From contig JAFYPS010000189.1 of assembly GCA_017547395.1 (NCBI GenBank), forward strand, positions 1 to 24,025: 24,025 nucleotides of DNA. The letters are read 5' to 3'. Below are positions 1 to 7,658 of this stretch, one piece after another. The notes under the pieces are model-generated. The model did not search any database and had not been told where the DNA came from. It saw nothing but the letters and a program-made list of their open reading frames with translations. This DNA comes from Clostridia bacterium (lineage in GTDB: Bacteria > Bacillota_A > Clostridia > Oscillospirales > CAG-272). The position numbers were made by a program, and so were the translations under genes. How positions within the stretch are numbered: position 1 is the stretch's first letter; each line of letters begins with the position of its first letter.

Positions 1-468
1 TGCAGGGAAATTTGCATTAGCAAATGCCAAAAACTCATACAATGTCTGAGCATCGCCCATGCTTGCAGTTTCGATTTCCTCTAAAAGCTGAAGTCCTTCG
101 CTGTTATAAAGCCAACGCTGTAACTTAGCAGGATTAACAATATCGTTCTGCCATACATTTGCTCCACCAGTCTGAATTACCACATTCACATTTTCGGGAA
201 GCTCAACCTGCAACATCTCGTCAAGGTCTGTAGTTGCAAATCCGCCATTGGTTTCAAGATCGCTTCCGCAGAGATACCAGTAAACAGACCAAGTTGCAGA
301 GTCATCGCCTTGTACAACATCATTGCCCTCATTTTCAGCCGCAGTTTCTGTTGCATCCAAAACATTTTCCGTGTTTTCTTCTTCGACAAACTCTTCTCCC
401 CCATCGCAAGCCGCAAAAGAAAGGAGCATAGTCAAGACTAACAGTATAGATAACAGTTTTTTCATCAT
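1..468 (-). CDS. Clostripain-like (peptidase family C11) lipoprotein, N-terminal part only
   Basis: The gene runs off the left edge; 156 codons are visible and no stop is reached. It starts at the ATG at 468 or the adjacent ATG at 465, behind a GGGAGG ribosome binding site; the second ATG has the better spacing (8 bases). The translation opens with two lysines, a hydrophobic stretch and the lipobox SFAAC (Cys21), then an acidic, Thr/Asn-rich linker, so it is predicted to be a surface-anchored lipoprotein. From about residue 58 the sequence matches the start of clostripain-family proteins (YWYLCGSDLE, then a Thr-Asp-Leu-Asp-Glu-Met stretch and a VVIQTGG strand). Members are caspase-fold cysteine peptidases cleaving after basic residues. 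The catalytic His and Cys would lie beyond the window, so activity cannot be judged here. The family call rests on recalled motif similarity. Confidence 0.8.
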   Translation of the reverse strand, partial: MMKKLLSILLVLTMLLSFAACDGGEEFVEEENTENVLDATETAAENEGNDVVQGDDSATWSVYWYLCGSDLETNGGFATTDLDEMLQVELPENVNVVIQTGGANVWQNDIVNPAKLQRWLYNSEGLQLLEEIETASMGDAQTLYEFLAFANANFPA

Positions 469-530
469 AAAATCCTCCCGAAATACTTTATTTAACAAAA
501 TGCGTCAAATAATGCACGCCTTACAGTTTT

Positions 531-559
531 AATATACTCTTTTTTGATGATGAAATCAA
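531..559 (-). promoter_or_regulatory. Probable sigma-A promoter for the clostripain-like gene
   Basis: On the minus strand TTGATT (559-554) is followed after 17 bases by TATATT (536-531). Transcription would start near 524, leaving a leader of about 55 bases before the ATG. The stretch between the promoter and the gene holds nothing else I recognise. Confidence 0.5.
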
Positions 560-599
560 TAGGTTCGGTGAAGTTTGTAAATTCTTCCTCTTTTTCTAT

Positions 600-628
600 A
601 AAAAAACACAACACCCTCGGTGTTGTGT
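600..628 (-). terminator. Rho-independent terminator of the tRNA-Gln gene
   Basis: A perfect 10-bp stem (606-615 with 619-628) with a 3-base loop is followed on the minus strand by a run of seven Ts. It lies directly after the encoded CCA of the tRNA. A short T run on the plus side (630-634) means it might work weakly in both directions. Confidence 0.85.
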
Positions 629-633
629 CTTTT

Positions 634-707
634 TGGCTGGGGATGAAGGATTTGAACCCTCACAAACAGAGTCAGAGTCTGTCGTGCTGCCATTACACAA
701 ATCCCCA
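634..707 (-). tRNA. tRNA-Gln (anticodon CTG)
   Basis: The minus strand folds into a complete cloverleaf: a perfect 7-bp acceptor stem (TGGGGAT with ATCCCCA), an anticodon stem ACAGA/TCTGT around the loop CTCTGAC (anticodon CTG, reading CAG codons), and a T arm GAGGG/CCTTC with a TTCAAAT loop. The discriminator base is G, as usual for glutamine, and the 3' CCA is encoded (634-636). Without CCA the gene is 637-707. It has its own promoter and terminator and appears to be a single-gene transcript. Confidence 0.95.
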
Positions 708-739
708 ATATTTTCTCGCCGCTCTCTGCGACGGTTATT

Positions 740-768
740 ATTATAGCAAAGACGACTGTAATTGTCAA
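740..768 (-). promoter_or_regulatory. Consensus sigma-A promoter of the tRNA-Gln gene
   Basis: On the minus strand a perfect TTGACA (768-763) is separated by exactly 17 bases from a perfect TATAAT (745-740), about 33 bases upstream of the mature tRNA 5' end. A full consensus match is typical of stable RNA promoters. Confidence 0.9.
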
Positions 769-824
769 GTATATTTTTACAATTTTTTTCGAAATTATAC
801 ACTCTTTTATTTTCGTTTAAATTG

Positions 825-854
825 TTTACAATTTATTGTATTTTATTGTATAAT
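825..854 (+). promoter_or_regulatory. Probable sigma-A promoter for the STAND ATPase operon
   Basis: TTTACA (825-830) and TATAAT (849-854) are 18 bases apart, 34 bases before the ATG at 888. It points away from the tRNA promoter, so the AT-rich stretch 769-824 is a divergent intergenic region with nothing else recognisable. Confidence 0.55.
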
Positions 855-887
855 TACAACAAAGACTAATCGATTGTGGAGAACGAT

Positions 888-3221
888 ATGAAAATACGTC
901 GAAAGAACGAGCAACCCCTTGCAACACGCGAATTTACCGACCGAGAAGAGCCGCGCGCCGCTTTCTGGAATAAGTACAACTCATTCAAAACGGAAATGGC
1001 GGACGGAAACGTGCGCGTTATCTCCTACTACGGCATCGGCGGTATAGGAAAAAGCTCTCTCCTCAAAAAACTCCGCTGTGAAATGGACGAGCGCATAAAG
1101 AGTCCCCGCTACGTCGACTATAATTTTGAAGTATCAACCGAGCCTAAATCGGTGCTTGAGGCTCTCCGCCACATTCTTCAGGACAAATACCATTTTTCAT
1201 TCACACTTTTTGACCTTGGAATCTACGCCTATGCAAGAAAAATAGGCCTTAACCCCAAACTGCCCGAAATAAAGGCATTTATCGAACGTAGCCCCATACT
1301 TGGACTGCTTGGTGCGGGACTTGACATTGTTGACTTTGCAGGCTTTGCAAGAAAGGTTTTGTCATTTGCCGACAAAGCCGTTGCGCTTGTACGCAATCAC
1401 CTTTTAAAGCACAAGGAAGAGCTTAGCGAAATCGAAAATATGGAGGCTGCCGATCTCTACGCCTATCTCCCCTACCTCTTCTCCTGCGATATGGTGACAA
1501 ACCTTGAAAACGCGGCAGAACCACTTGTTATTTTTCTCGATACGTACGAAAAGCTCGTTAACGAGTTCGCGGCAACAGGCGACACACTTGAACGTGACGA
1601 ATGGCTGAGAGGCGAGGACGGACTTATCAGAAATATGCCGAACACTCTATGGGTAATCGGAGGCAGAGAAAAACTCAAATGGGAGCAGTTTGACCCCGAA
1701 TGGTCGGAGGCGCTTGAACAGCACATCGTCGGCAATCTCTCCGAGGCAGACGGTATAAGCTTCCTCAAGAAATCAGGCGTTTCGCCCGATTCCCTTTGCA
1801 AAGAACTTTACGGGATTACACACGGAACCCCTGTTTACCTTGATTTTTGCGTTGACCGTTTTATTGCCATACGCGATAGCGGTGAAACTCCCGACGTTTC
1901 GCTCTTTGGCAAGGACGTGCGCCAGCTTGTCACAAGATTTGCGCAGTATATGGACGATGCAAAGCGTGACTTTGTGTATATGCTCGCGCATCTCGGAACC
2001 TTTGACGACAAACTCGTTGAAAGAATAGCACCTGCGATTATTCCCTCTTTCAGCATATCCTCATACGAGCGTATAAAAGGCTTTTCATTTATAAACTCAT
2101 TAGGCGACGGAAGATACGTTATGCACCAGACGGTAGGCGAAATTCTGCTTGCCGACGGCGGAGAGGCAGTGAGACTTATCGGTGAAAAGGTAAAGGATGC
2201 CGTTGTTCCCTACTGCATAGATGTTCTTGACACCCTTGAATCCATAACTCCCGAATATACCGTTCTCCTTGAATATATGAAGAGATTTGCACCCGACAGT
2301 GAAGACACGGTTTTCTATGAGTTTGAATATGCAGGCCTTGTTTTTATAGAATGCAGATATGACGAGTCGCTCTCACTTTACAAACAAGCTTATGAGCATT
2401 CCATAAGCGTTCTCGGCGAGGAGCACCCGCAAACTATTGAAATAATGTCACAGCTTTTCGCGGTATACGGAAATATGGCTCTTGCAGGCGAAGCGAAGGA
2501 AATAGGGGAAAAAGCAATCGACCTTACGAAAAAGGTTTTCGGTGAAAACTCTGCCGAAACCCTCGACATATTGATAAAGGCGGTGTCTCTGCACTGCTCG
2601 CTTGCAGAATACGACGATGCACTGAAATATGGCGAAGAAGCGTATAAAATCAGCACCGTTCTCCCCGATATAAGCGATGAATCATATATCTTTTTGCTGA
2701 ACTCGCTCGCCATTGTCTACAACTGCTTTGGCAGAAACGAGGATGCACTCGTGCTCAACATCGAAGCGCTTGACGCCGCAAAAGAAACAGGCGATATGAA
2801 TACGGTTTTTGTTTCCGCAAACTCCGCGGTCAACTCCTTCTTCAATCTCGGACGGTTTGAAGAAGCGCACAAATATGCCATAGAGGCAACGGAAGCGGCG
2901 AAGATTGCCTACGGCAAGGAGCACCCGAACACGTATATTGCTATGTCAAATCTTGCAAGAGCCAAGAGCGCACTCGGTGAAGACGAAAAGGCTCTTGAAA
3001 TCTATAAAGATATTCTGCCGAAGTTCACAAAGTTCTATGACGAGGACAATATCCTCACAATTACTCTGTGCAATCAGTCGGCAGACGTTATGGAGAAGCT
3101 TGGCGACACAAAAAATGCACTTGAAATAAACAAAACGCTTTTGCCGCTATGCATCTCGGCCGTTGGTGAGGAGCATCCGACAACGCAAAAAATTATTGCG
3201 GATATTGAAAGACTTTCATAA
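888..3221 (+). CDS. STAND/NB-ARC-like P-loop ATPase with C-terminal TPR repeats
   Basis: I place the start at ATG 888 because GGAG (878-881) lies 6 bases upstream; an in-frame GTG at 876 overlaps the ribosome binding site. The 777-residue product has a short N-terminus, a Walker A motif GIGGIGKSS (residues 49-57), a Walker B strand LVIFLDTYE (about 213-221), an IGGRE sensor-like strand (about 256-260) and a HGTP motif near 312, the layout of STAND/NB-ARC ATPases. From about residue 490 it is helical with at least three kinesin-light-chain-type TPRs, marked by GEEHPQT, GKEHPNT and GEEHPTT. There is no signal peptide or membrane segment, so it is probably cytoplasmic. STAND ATPases act as ligand-triggered switches that oligomerise; no effector domain is visible here. 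The phosphoesterase gene follows after 29 bases on the same strand. The fold is clear; the biological role is unknown. Confidence 0.85.
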   Translation: MKIRRKNEQPLATREFTDREEPRAAFWNKYNSFKTEMADGNVRVISYYGIGGIGKSSLLKKLRCEMDERIKSPRYVDYNFEVSTEPKSVLEALRHILQDKYHFSFTLFDLGIYAYARKIGLNPKLPEIKAFIERSPILGLLGAGLDIVDFAGFARKVLSFADKAVALVRNHLLKHKEELSEIENMEAADLYAYLPYLFSCDMVTNLENAAEPLVIFLDTYEKLVNEFAATGDTLERDEWLRGEDGLIRNMPNTLWVIGGREKLKWEQFDPEWSEALEQHIVGNLSEADGISFLKKSGVSPDSLCKELYGITHGTPVYLDFCVDRFIAIRDSGETPDVSLFGKDVRQLVTRFAQYMDDAKRDFVYMLAHLGTFDDKLVERIAPAIIPSFSISSYERIKGFSFINSLGDGRYVMHQTVGEILLADGGEAVRLIGEKVKDAVVPYCIDVLDTLESITPEYTVLLEYMKRFAPDSEDTVFYEFEYAGLVFIECRYDESLSLYKQAYEHSISVLGEEHPQTIEIMSQLFAVYGNMALAGEAKEIGEKAIDLTKKVFGENSAETLDILIKAVSLHCSLAEYDDALKYGEEAYKISTVLPDISDESYIFLLNSLAIVYNCFGRNEDALVLNIEALDAAKETGDMNTVFVSANSAVNSFFNLGRFEEAHKYAIEATEAAKIAYGKEHPNTYIAMSNLARAKSALGEDEKALEIYKDILPKFTKFYDEDNILTITLCNQSADVMEKLGDTKNALEINKTLLPLCISAVGEEHPTTQKIIADIERLS

Positions 3222-3250
3222 ATACCGGCAAAAATAAGTGAGGAAAGAAA

Positions 3251-4144
3251 ATGTCGAATTTAAAACAAAGATTTTTACTCGTTTCCGATATGCATTATAC
3301 CACCGACGAAAAGAAGCTTCCTGATGCCAAGCCCTCGGCTGCGGCAGGAGACGCCTTTGGAAAAACTCAAAGCGAAAAGGTACAAAAAATATACAACGAT
3401 ATAATGCGCGAAAACGAGCGTTCAAAGCTTGATGCAGTTCTGGTTCTCGGCGACCTCTCTATTGACGACTACGATTTCAGAAATCTTCCCTTTAATTTCT
3501 GCAAAAAGTTCAAAAACGAGGTGATGGACCGTCTGCCTTGTCCCGCATACGCCTTGCCCGGAAACCATGACAGCTACACAAACGATATCTGGAAAGACGT
3601 TATGGGATATGACCGCAGATACTCCGTTGAAGCAGGCGACTCGGTGTTTATTATGGACGACTCTTTCAGCAACGTTCCCGCAAATCCGAAAAATCCCGCC
3701 TCGGGCTCTCCCTTTACCCCGACAAATGCGGAATTTTTATCAGCAGAGCTTGAAAAGCATTCGGGCAAAAGAATTTTTCTCTGCTCGCACTACTTTAACT
3801 ACACAAAAGATGACCTTTCGCTAAGTAATGAGTGCCGCACACTTATTGAAAACAATAGCGATATTGCTCTTGTATTTTACGGACACACCCATGTAAGCAA
3901 TGTGTGCCACAGGCTTGGAAAAACACTTGTCGATATCGGCGGCTACGGATACTCAGGGCAGTTCATTGACGGTCGCTACGAATTCAATATTTTCGATGAA
4001 TCCTGGGCATGGGGATATCAGATTCTCGAAATCTACGACGATATGATAAAAACCTATCACGTGACCACTGATAATACATACGTAGCAGCAAACGGAGTAT
4101 TCGATATTGAAGAATCCGTAAAAGATGAGATTATTCTGAGGTGA
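3251..4144 (+). CDS. Calcineurin-like metallophosphoesterase
   Basis: A 297-residue cytoplasmic protein carrying all five metal-binding blocks of the metallophosphoesterase superfamily: D-x-H at 13-15 (SDMHY), GD at 67-68 (VLGDLS), GNHD at 104-107, His180 (CSHYF) and GHTH at 211-214. Such enzymes use a two-metal centre to hydrolyse phosphomonoesters or phosphodiesters. The ATG follows a GAGGAAAG ribosome binding site. Its TGA (4142-4144) lies inside the ribosome binding site of the transporter gene, so the two are translationally coupled. The size and motif order resemble class III cyclic nucleotide and glycerophosphodiester phosphodiesterases, but the substrate cannot be read from the sequence. 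Its neighbours (a sugar-type transporter and a GDPD) favour a role in cleaving an imported phosphodiester. Confidence 0.88.
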   Translation: MSNLKQRFLLVSDMHYTTDEKKLPDAKPSAAAGDAFGKTQSEKVQKIYNDIMRENERSKLDAVLVLGDLSIDDYDFRNLPFNFCKKFKNEVMDRLPCPAYALPGNHDSYTNDIWKDVMGYDRRYSVEAGDSVFIMDDSFSNVPANPKNPASGSPFTPTNAEFLSAELEKHSGKRIFLCSHYFNYTKDDLSLSNECRTLIENNSDIALVFYGHTHVSNVCHRLGKTLVDIGGYGYSGQFIDGRYEFNIFDESWAWGYQILEIYDDMIKTYHVTTDNTYVAANGVFDIEESVKDEIILR

Positions 4145-4146
4145 TT

Positions 4147-5445
4147 ATGAAACTTAATTATAAACGTACGGTGCTTATCGGGCTTGCTTTTATGTCAATT
4201 CTTGCATTCTGGCAATTCTACGATCAGGTTGTGCCGTATCTGCTTGAAAACGTATTCGATCTCGGAACGTTCGCCGCTAACGCGATAATGTCGGTGGATA
4301 ACGTCCTTGCTATATTTATGCTTCCTCTTTTCGGCGCCATCTCCGACCGTACGCGCACAAAACTCGGAAAGCGCACGCCATACATTCTTTTCGGCACGCT
4401 TTTCGCAGTAGCACTTCTCATAACGCTTGGTGTTTTCACCGAGAAAAGAAGTTTCTGGGGCTTTATCATAACGCTTATGGCACTGCTTGTAACAATGGCG
4501 GTATACCGAACCCCCGCAGTTGCCTATATGCCCGACGTTACCGAAAAGCCGCTCCGCAGTAAAGCAAATGCCGTAATCAACCTTGTCGGCTATATCGGCG
4601 GTATTTTTTCAACTGTCGTTATGATGTTTATGCTTAAAAGCGACACAAATGATGCAGGTGAATCGGTTTACTCCGCAGATCAGTCCTTTATGCCCGTTTT
4701 TATTGTAATTGCGGCATTTATGTTTCTTACCGTGCTGATTCAGGTTCTCTCGGTTAACGAAAACAAGCTTCTGCGCGAAACGAATATCAAGGACGAAGAA
4801 AAAACAGCGGATAAAGGCGGCAAAATGCCAAAAGCAGTTCTTGCAAGCCTTATTCTCATTCTCGCATCCGTATTCCTCTGGTTTATGGCATACAACGCGG
4901 TTACAACCGCCTTTTCACGCTACTGTGTAGCAATCTGGGGCGCAGATCTCGGCACCTCGTCAAGCTACCTGCTTGTGGCAACGGTTTCTGCCATAATATC
5001 CTTTGTTCCGCTAGGCTTTTTGTCAAGCGCAGTCGGCAGAAAAAAGACGATTCTCATAGGCATAACCCTGATGACCGTATGCTATGCAATTGCGATTATC
5101 CTGACCCGCCAGACGCCTGTAATGTACCTTATTTTCGGTCTTGTCGGCATTGGCTGGGCTGCTATAAACGTCAACTCCTTCCCTATGGTTGTCGAAATGA
5201 GCAGCGGCAGCGACGTTGGAAAATATACGGGCTTTTACTACACATTTTCAATGGCGGCGCAGATAACCACCCCTCTCCTTTCGGGCTTTATCATTGACAA
5301 TCTCGGTCTTGGATACAAGGTGCTTTTCCCGTATGCAGTCCTCTTCTCTGCACTTTCGTTTGTGACTATGTGCTTTGTAAAGCACGGAGACTCAAAGCCC
5401 GAAAAGAAAAAGTCGGCACTTGAAAGTTTTGACGTAGGTGACTGA
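4147..5445 (+). CDS. MFS transporter, GPH / sugar:cation symporter type
   Basis: A 432-residue integral membrane protein with about 12 hydrophobic segments. The loop between TM2 and TM3, AISDRTRTKLGKRTPYI (about residues 61-77), is the signature of the glycoside-pentoside-hexuronide family and related sucrose-type carriers; a second, weaker copy occurs after TM8 (SSAVGRKKT). The start is ATG 4147, placed by GAGGTGA (4138-4144); an in-frame GTG at 4141 overlaps that site. The central cytoplasmic loop is charged (around residues 200-220), as expected between the two six-helix halves. It is coupled to the phosphoesterase upstream and to the GDPD downstream, so the cargo may be a glycerophosphodiester or a related sugar phosphodiester. 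The substrate is inferred from context only. Confidence 0.85.
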   Translation: MKLNYKRTVLIGLAFMSILAFWQFYDQVVPYLLENVFDLGTFAANAIMSVDNVLAIFMLPLFGAISDRTRTKLGKRTPYILFGTLFAVALLITLGVFTEKRSFWGFIITLMALLVTMAVYRTPAVAYMPDVTEKPLRSKANAVINLVGYIGGIFSTVVMMFMLKSDTNDAGESVYSADQSFMPVFIVIAAFMFLTVLIQVLSVNENKLLRETNIKDEEKTADKGGKMPKAVLASLILILASVFLWFMAYNAVTTAFSRYCVAIWGADLGTSSSYLLVATVSAIISFVPLGFLSSAVGRKKTILIGITLMTVCYAIAIILTRQTPVMYLIFGLVGIGWAAINVNSFPMVVEMSSGSDVGKYTGFYYTFSMAAQITTPLLSGFIIDNLGLGYKVLFPYAVLFSALSFVTMCFVKHGDSKPEKKKSALESFDVGD

Positions 5446-5446
5446 T

Positions 5447-6235
5447 ATGCTTGTAATTGCACTGTTTTTAGTAGCGGTACTGCTTTTGCTGTTTGCTGTT
5501 TTCCCGAAAGTGCGGAATCATAAAAACAAAAAACTGCTTGTCGGCGGACTCATAGCGCACCGCGGTCTTCACTCGGAGACTATTCCCGAAAACTCACTTG
5601 CGGCTTTTGATGCCGCCGCAAAAAAAGGATATATAATAGAAAACGATATTCACCTGACGAAAGACGGTGAGGTTGTCGTTTTCCACGACGACACCTTAAA
5701 GCGTATGTGCGGCGTTGATGCACGGGTAGAAGACAAAACCCTCGCAGAATTAAAGGCGCTTCGCCTTTTGGACACCGATATGCAGATCCCGACACTGAAG
5801 GAGTGCCTTGATACGGTTGACTGCCGCGTTCCGCTTTTAATAGAGTTTAAGGTCAGCGGTAACACTTCAGCTCTATGCGAGGCGGCAGACAGAATCCTCA
5901 CAGAGTACAACGGGCGGTATATGATTCAGTCATTTTATCCGCAGGTGCTTTTGTGGTATCGCAAAAACCGAAGCTGCGTTATGCGCGGTCAGCTTGCAGA
6001 GCCGTTCAAGGGTGACAGAATCGAGCGCAGAATGCTCGGAATGATGCTTTTTAATTTTCTTTCACGTCCCGACTTTGTTGCATATGAGCATACGCACGGA
6101 AAAAACGTTATGTTCCGACTTGTAAAGCTTCTCGGTGCAACCTCTCTCGGATGGACAATCCGAAGCGAAGAAGAACTGAAAAACGCAAAATCACGTTTTG
6201 ACGGATATATTTTTGAAAACTTTGAGGCAAAATAA
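5447..6235 (+). CDS. Membrane-anchored glycerophosphodiester phosphodiesterase family protein
   Basis: A 262-residue protein with one N-terminal transmembrane segment (about residues 2-20) and a GDPD TIM-barrel domain. The catalytic blocks are present: IAHRG (His38, Arg39), PENS (47-50), E-x-D (Glu65, Asp67), FHDD (His80) and IEFK near 133-136. These enzymes hydrolyse deacylated phospholipids such as glycerophosphocholine to glycerol 3-phosphate and an alcohol, using a metal ion. The start is ATG 5447, placed by AGGTGA; the transporter's stop codon (5443-5445) ends one base before it, so the genes are coupled. The orientation of the anchored domain is not certain: the positive residues (KVRNHKNKK) follow the hydrophobic segment, which would favour a cytoplasmic domain. 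It is the last gene before a strong terminator. Confidence 0.88.
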   Translation: MLVIALFLVAVLLLLFAVFPKVRNHKNKKLLVGGLIAHRGLHSETIPENSLAAFDAAAKKGYIIENDIHLTKDGEVVVFHDDTLKRMCGVDARVEDKTLAELKALRLLDTDMQIPTLKECLDTVDCRVPLLIEFKVSGNTSALCEAADRILTEYNGRYMIQSFYPQVLLWYRKNRSCVMRGQLAEPFKGDRIERRMLGMMLFNFLSRPDFVAYEHTHGKNVMFRLVKLLGATSLGWTIRSEEELKNAKSRFDGYIFENFEAK

Positions 6236-6237
6236 GA

Positions 6238-6280
6238 AAGTGGCTGTAAAAAACCTTTGTTTTTTACAGCCACTTTTTTT
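6238..6280 (+). terminator. Strong rho-independent terminator after the GDPD gene
   Basis: A perfect 16-bp stem (6238-6253 with 6260-6275) with a 6-base loop is followed by Ts, starting three bases after the stop codon. It faces the end of the minus-strand cluster at 6291 and may stop transcription from both sides. A fragment of the right arm (acagcc plus Ts) recurs at 6281-6292. Confidence 0.85.
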
Positions 6281-6290
6281 ACAGCCTTTT

Positions 6291-6407
6291 TTATTCGAAA
6301 TCAAATACGTCAACCCAACGGAGCAGGAATTCTCTTTCCTCGGGCTTGCCCGCTCTGACAGCCGCCTCTAAAACAAGTTTGGCAGCCGCAAGGGCTGCTG
6401 CGCGGAA
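6291..6407 (-). pseudogene. Orphan C-terminal coding remnant, unrecognised
   Basis: On the minus strand about 38 codons ending in TAA (6293-6291) have strong coding character: an Ala/Leu/Lys-rich helix (AALAAAKLVLEAA) and a polar end terminating in DVFDFE. The in-frame region upstream is AT-rich, has no ribosome binding site, and only finds an ATG at 6533, inside the S-component gene in another frame. It looks like the 3' end of a gene whose 5' part was lost, or of a frameshifted gene. I do not recognise the family. The stretch 6408-6456 between it and the S-component gene is AT-rich and holds nothing recognisable. Confidence 0.4.
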
Positions 6408-6456
6408 AATTTTAACACTTAATAAAAATATAGTCAACAGTAAAACTGACAAAAAA

Positions 6457-6978
6457 TTAACGTTTTTTTGAAGCGCAGTTAGATATTTGAACAAGAGCAC
6501 CGGCAAGCGGAATAATTGCAAAGGAAAGGGCAAAATTACCTATCCCGTGTATAATGTCAAAATACGCCCCTGCCGCTATCCAGGCAAGCGTTTTTTCAAA
6601 GGACAGTCCCCACATTATTGCTTGCCATGGCGCGTAAAGGCATCCGAAAGCAATACCGAAAAAGGTACAGATTGCGGTATAGCATATCTGTCTTTTCCAT
6701 TTTGAAGCATCCGCTGGCACAAGCAGTGTCGCTGCGTGGCAAAGCGGAAATATGTAATAATAAGGAACCGTCCACAAAAAGCCCCCGAATGCCGTTTCAA
6801 GCAGCAGATAAACTATAATGGGGAATATTCCGCGGCGACGGTATGCAATTGTGTATACCATTGTAAGCACCGCAAGCGGATGAACGTTTGGCAAAAACTC
6901 CATAATCTTTTTGCCCGCGAACATCAAAGCACCAAGCATTGCAAAAACCGCTATGTCACGTACAGTAAGCTTTTTCAC
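6457..6978 (-). CDS. ECF-type transporter S-component, probably for cobalamin or a precursor
   Basis: A 173-residue, very hydrophobic protein with about five to six membrane segments. The start (TVRDIAVFAMLGALMFAGKK) is typical of S-components of energy-coupling-factor transporters, which bind a vitamin in the membrane and share a common ATPase/T-component module. No EcfA or EcfT genes are nearby, so it would be a group II type using modules encoded elsewhere. The start is GTG at 6978, overlapping the stop of the upstream DUF4430 gene by 4 bases, with AGGG upstream, so translation is coupled. The cobalamin riboswitch in front of the operon argues strongly that the substrate is a corrinoid. 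The family is supported by the sequence; the substrate is inferred from the riboswitch. Confidence 0.75.
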   Translation of the reverse strand: MKKLTVRDIAVFAMLGALMFAGKKIMEFLPNVHPLAVLTMVYTIAYRRRGIFPIIVYLLLETAFGGFLWTVPYYYIFPLCHAATLLVPADASKWKRQICYTAICTFFGIAFGCLYAPWQAIMWGLSFEKTLAWIAAGAYFDIIHGIGNFALSFAIIPLAGALVQISNCASKKR

Positions 6979-7421
6979 TTTGCTACCCTGAATTCAACCG
7001 ATTTTACTTCCGCACACTTTACAGAGTCGGCACCGACCATAGACATTTCGCCGTTGGTGTAGAATGCCCAATAGGTCTGATTCTTGTCATAATCGGCGAC
7101 TACGCCGCAAACACTCTTAATATATAACCCATAGGGACCGTCCTCGCCGTCAACAAGTCCAAGGTCCAAAAGCGCCTCACAGACAGTTTCTTTGTCGGTG
7201 CAAACAGTGTATTCAAACTTTTCGCCGTAAAGAGTAACCGCCGTAAAGTCGAACGTATACTGCCCTTCTCCAAGCGTTTCGCGCTCGGCAGGTGCCGCAG
7301 TAACCACTGCATCCGTAGTAATGGCTGTGTCGTTTTCGCTGCATCCTATTGCCACTGCCGCCACAAGCAGTACAAGAACAAGAATAAGCGAAAGTCTTGC
7401 ATAAAAACCAAACTTTTTCAT
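6975..7421 (-). CDS. DUF4430 lipoprotein, putative corrinoid-binding surface protein
   Basis: A 148-residue lipoprotein. A long hydrophobic signal ends in the lipobox AVAIGC (Cys27), followed by a Thr/Ala/Glu linker (about 28-52) and a single domain (about 53-148). The domain matches the DUF4430 pattern: a beta-strand (YTFDFTAV), a helix with EALLDLGLV, and a YWAFYTNGE segment near 117-125 ahead of a closing strand (SVEFRVA). DUF4430 (Pfam PF14478) is related to the C-terminal domain of transcobalamin and intrinsic factor. It starts with ATG behind AAGGAAG and is the first gene after a cobalamin riboswitch. I infer that it captures cobalamin outside the membrane and hands it to the S-component encoded next; binding itself cannot be seen in the sequence. 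Confidence 0.8.
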   Translation of the reverse strand: MKKFGFYARLSLILVLVLLVAAVAIGCSENDTAITTDAVVTAAPAERETLGEGQYTFDFTAVTLYGEKFEYTVCTDKETVCEALLDLGLVDGEDGPYGLYIKSVCGVVADYDKNQTYWAFYTNGEMSMVGADSVKCAEVKSVEFRVAK

Positions 7422-7454
7422 TTTCTTTTTCTTCCTTTTTTAAAATTTCTTTTC

Positions 7455-7650
7455 GCTGCGGTCGAAAAGGCGCTCGCAAAGACCGCACTGAACCTCGCGT
7501 ATTCCGACTCACCCCTAAAAATGAAACGCCTTCTCACAAAAAATGCAATGACCGCAAAATGCGCAACGTACGTGGCAATACGTCGGTTTCAGTTACAAGG
7601 CTTACGGCGGCGTGCCCGTGCAGGATTTTCACCTGCTTCCGCTCGGTAGG
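7455..7650 (-). promoter_or_regulatory. Cobalamin riboswitch
   Basis: Reading the minus strand from about 7645, the core GAAGCAGGTGAAAATCCTGC is followed by an ACGGGCACGCCGCCGTAA segment, the characteristic P3/P4 region of cobalamin aptamers. Near the 3' end a B12-box-like segment, GAGTCGGAATACGCGAGG, lies at about 7493-7510. A 7-bp inverted repeat (7481-7487 with 7457-7463) overlaps the end of the box, and no T run follows it, so control could be translational. The DUF4430 ATG is at 7421. In known cases ligand binding turns the downstream gene off. Only the aptamer boundaries are approximate. Confidence 0.9.
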
Positions 7651-7658
7651 CTATGAAA

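Noticed and set aside
634..888. tRNA-Gln as an integration site for a mobile element
   Set aside because: No integrase, no repeated tRNA 3' end and no mobile-element genes are visible on either side.
6736..7062. Plus-strand open frame of 108 codons opposite the S-component and DUF4430 genes
   Set aside because: It has a basic, Cys/His-rich translation with no motif and spans the overlap of two coupled genes on the other strand.
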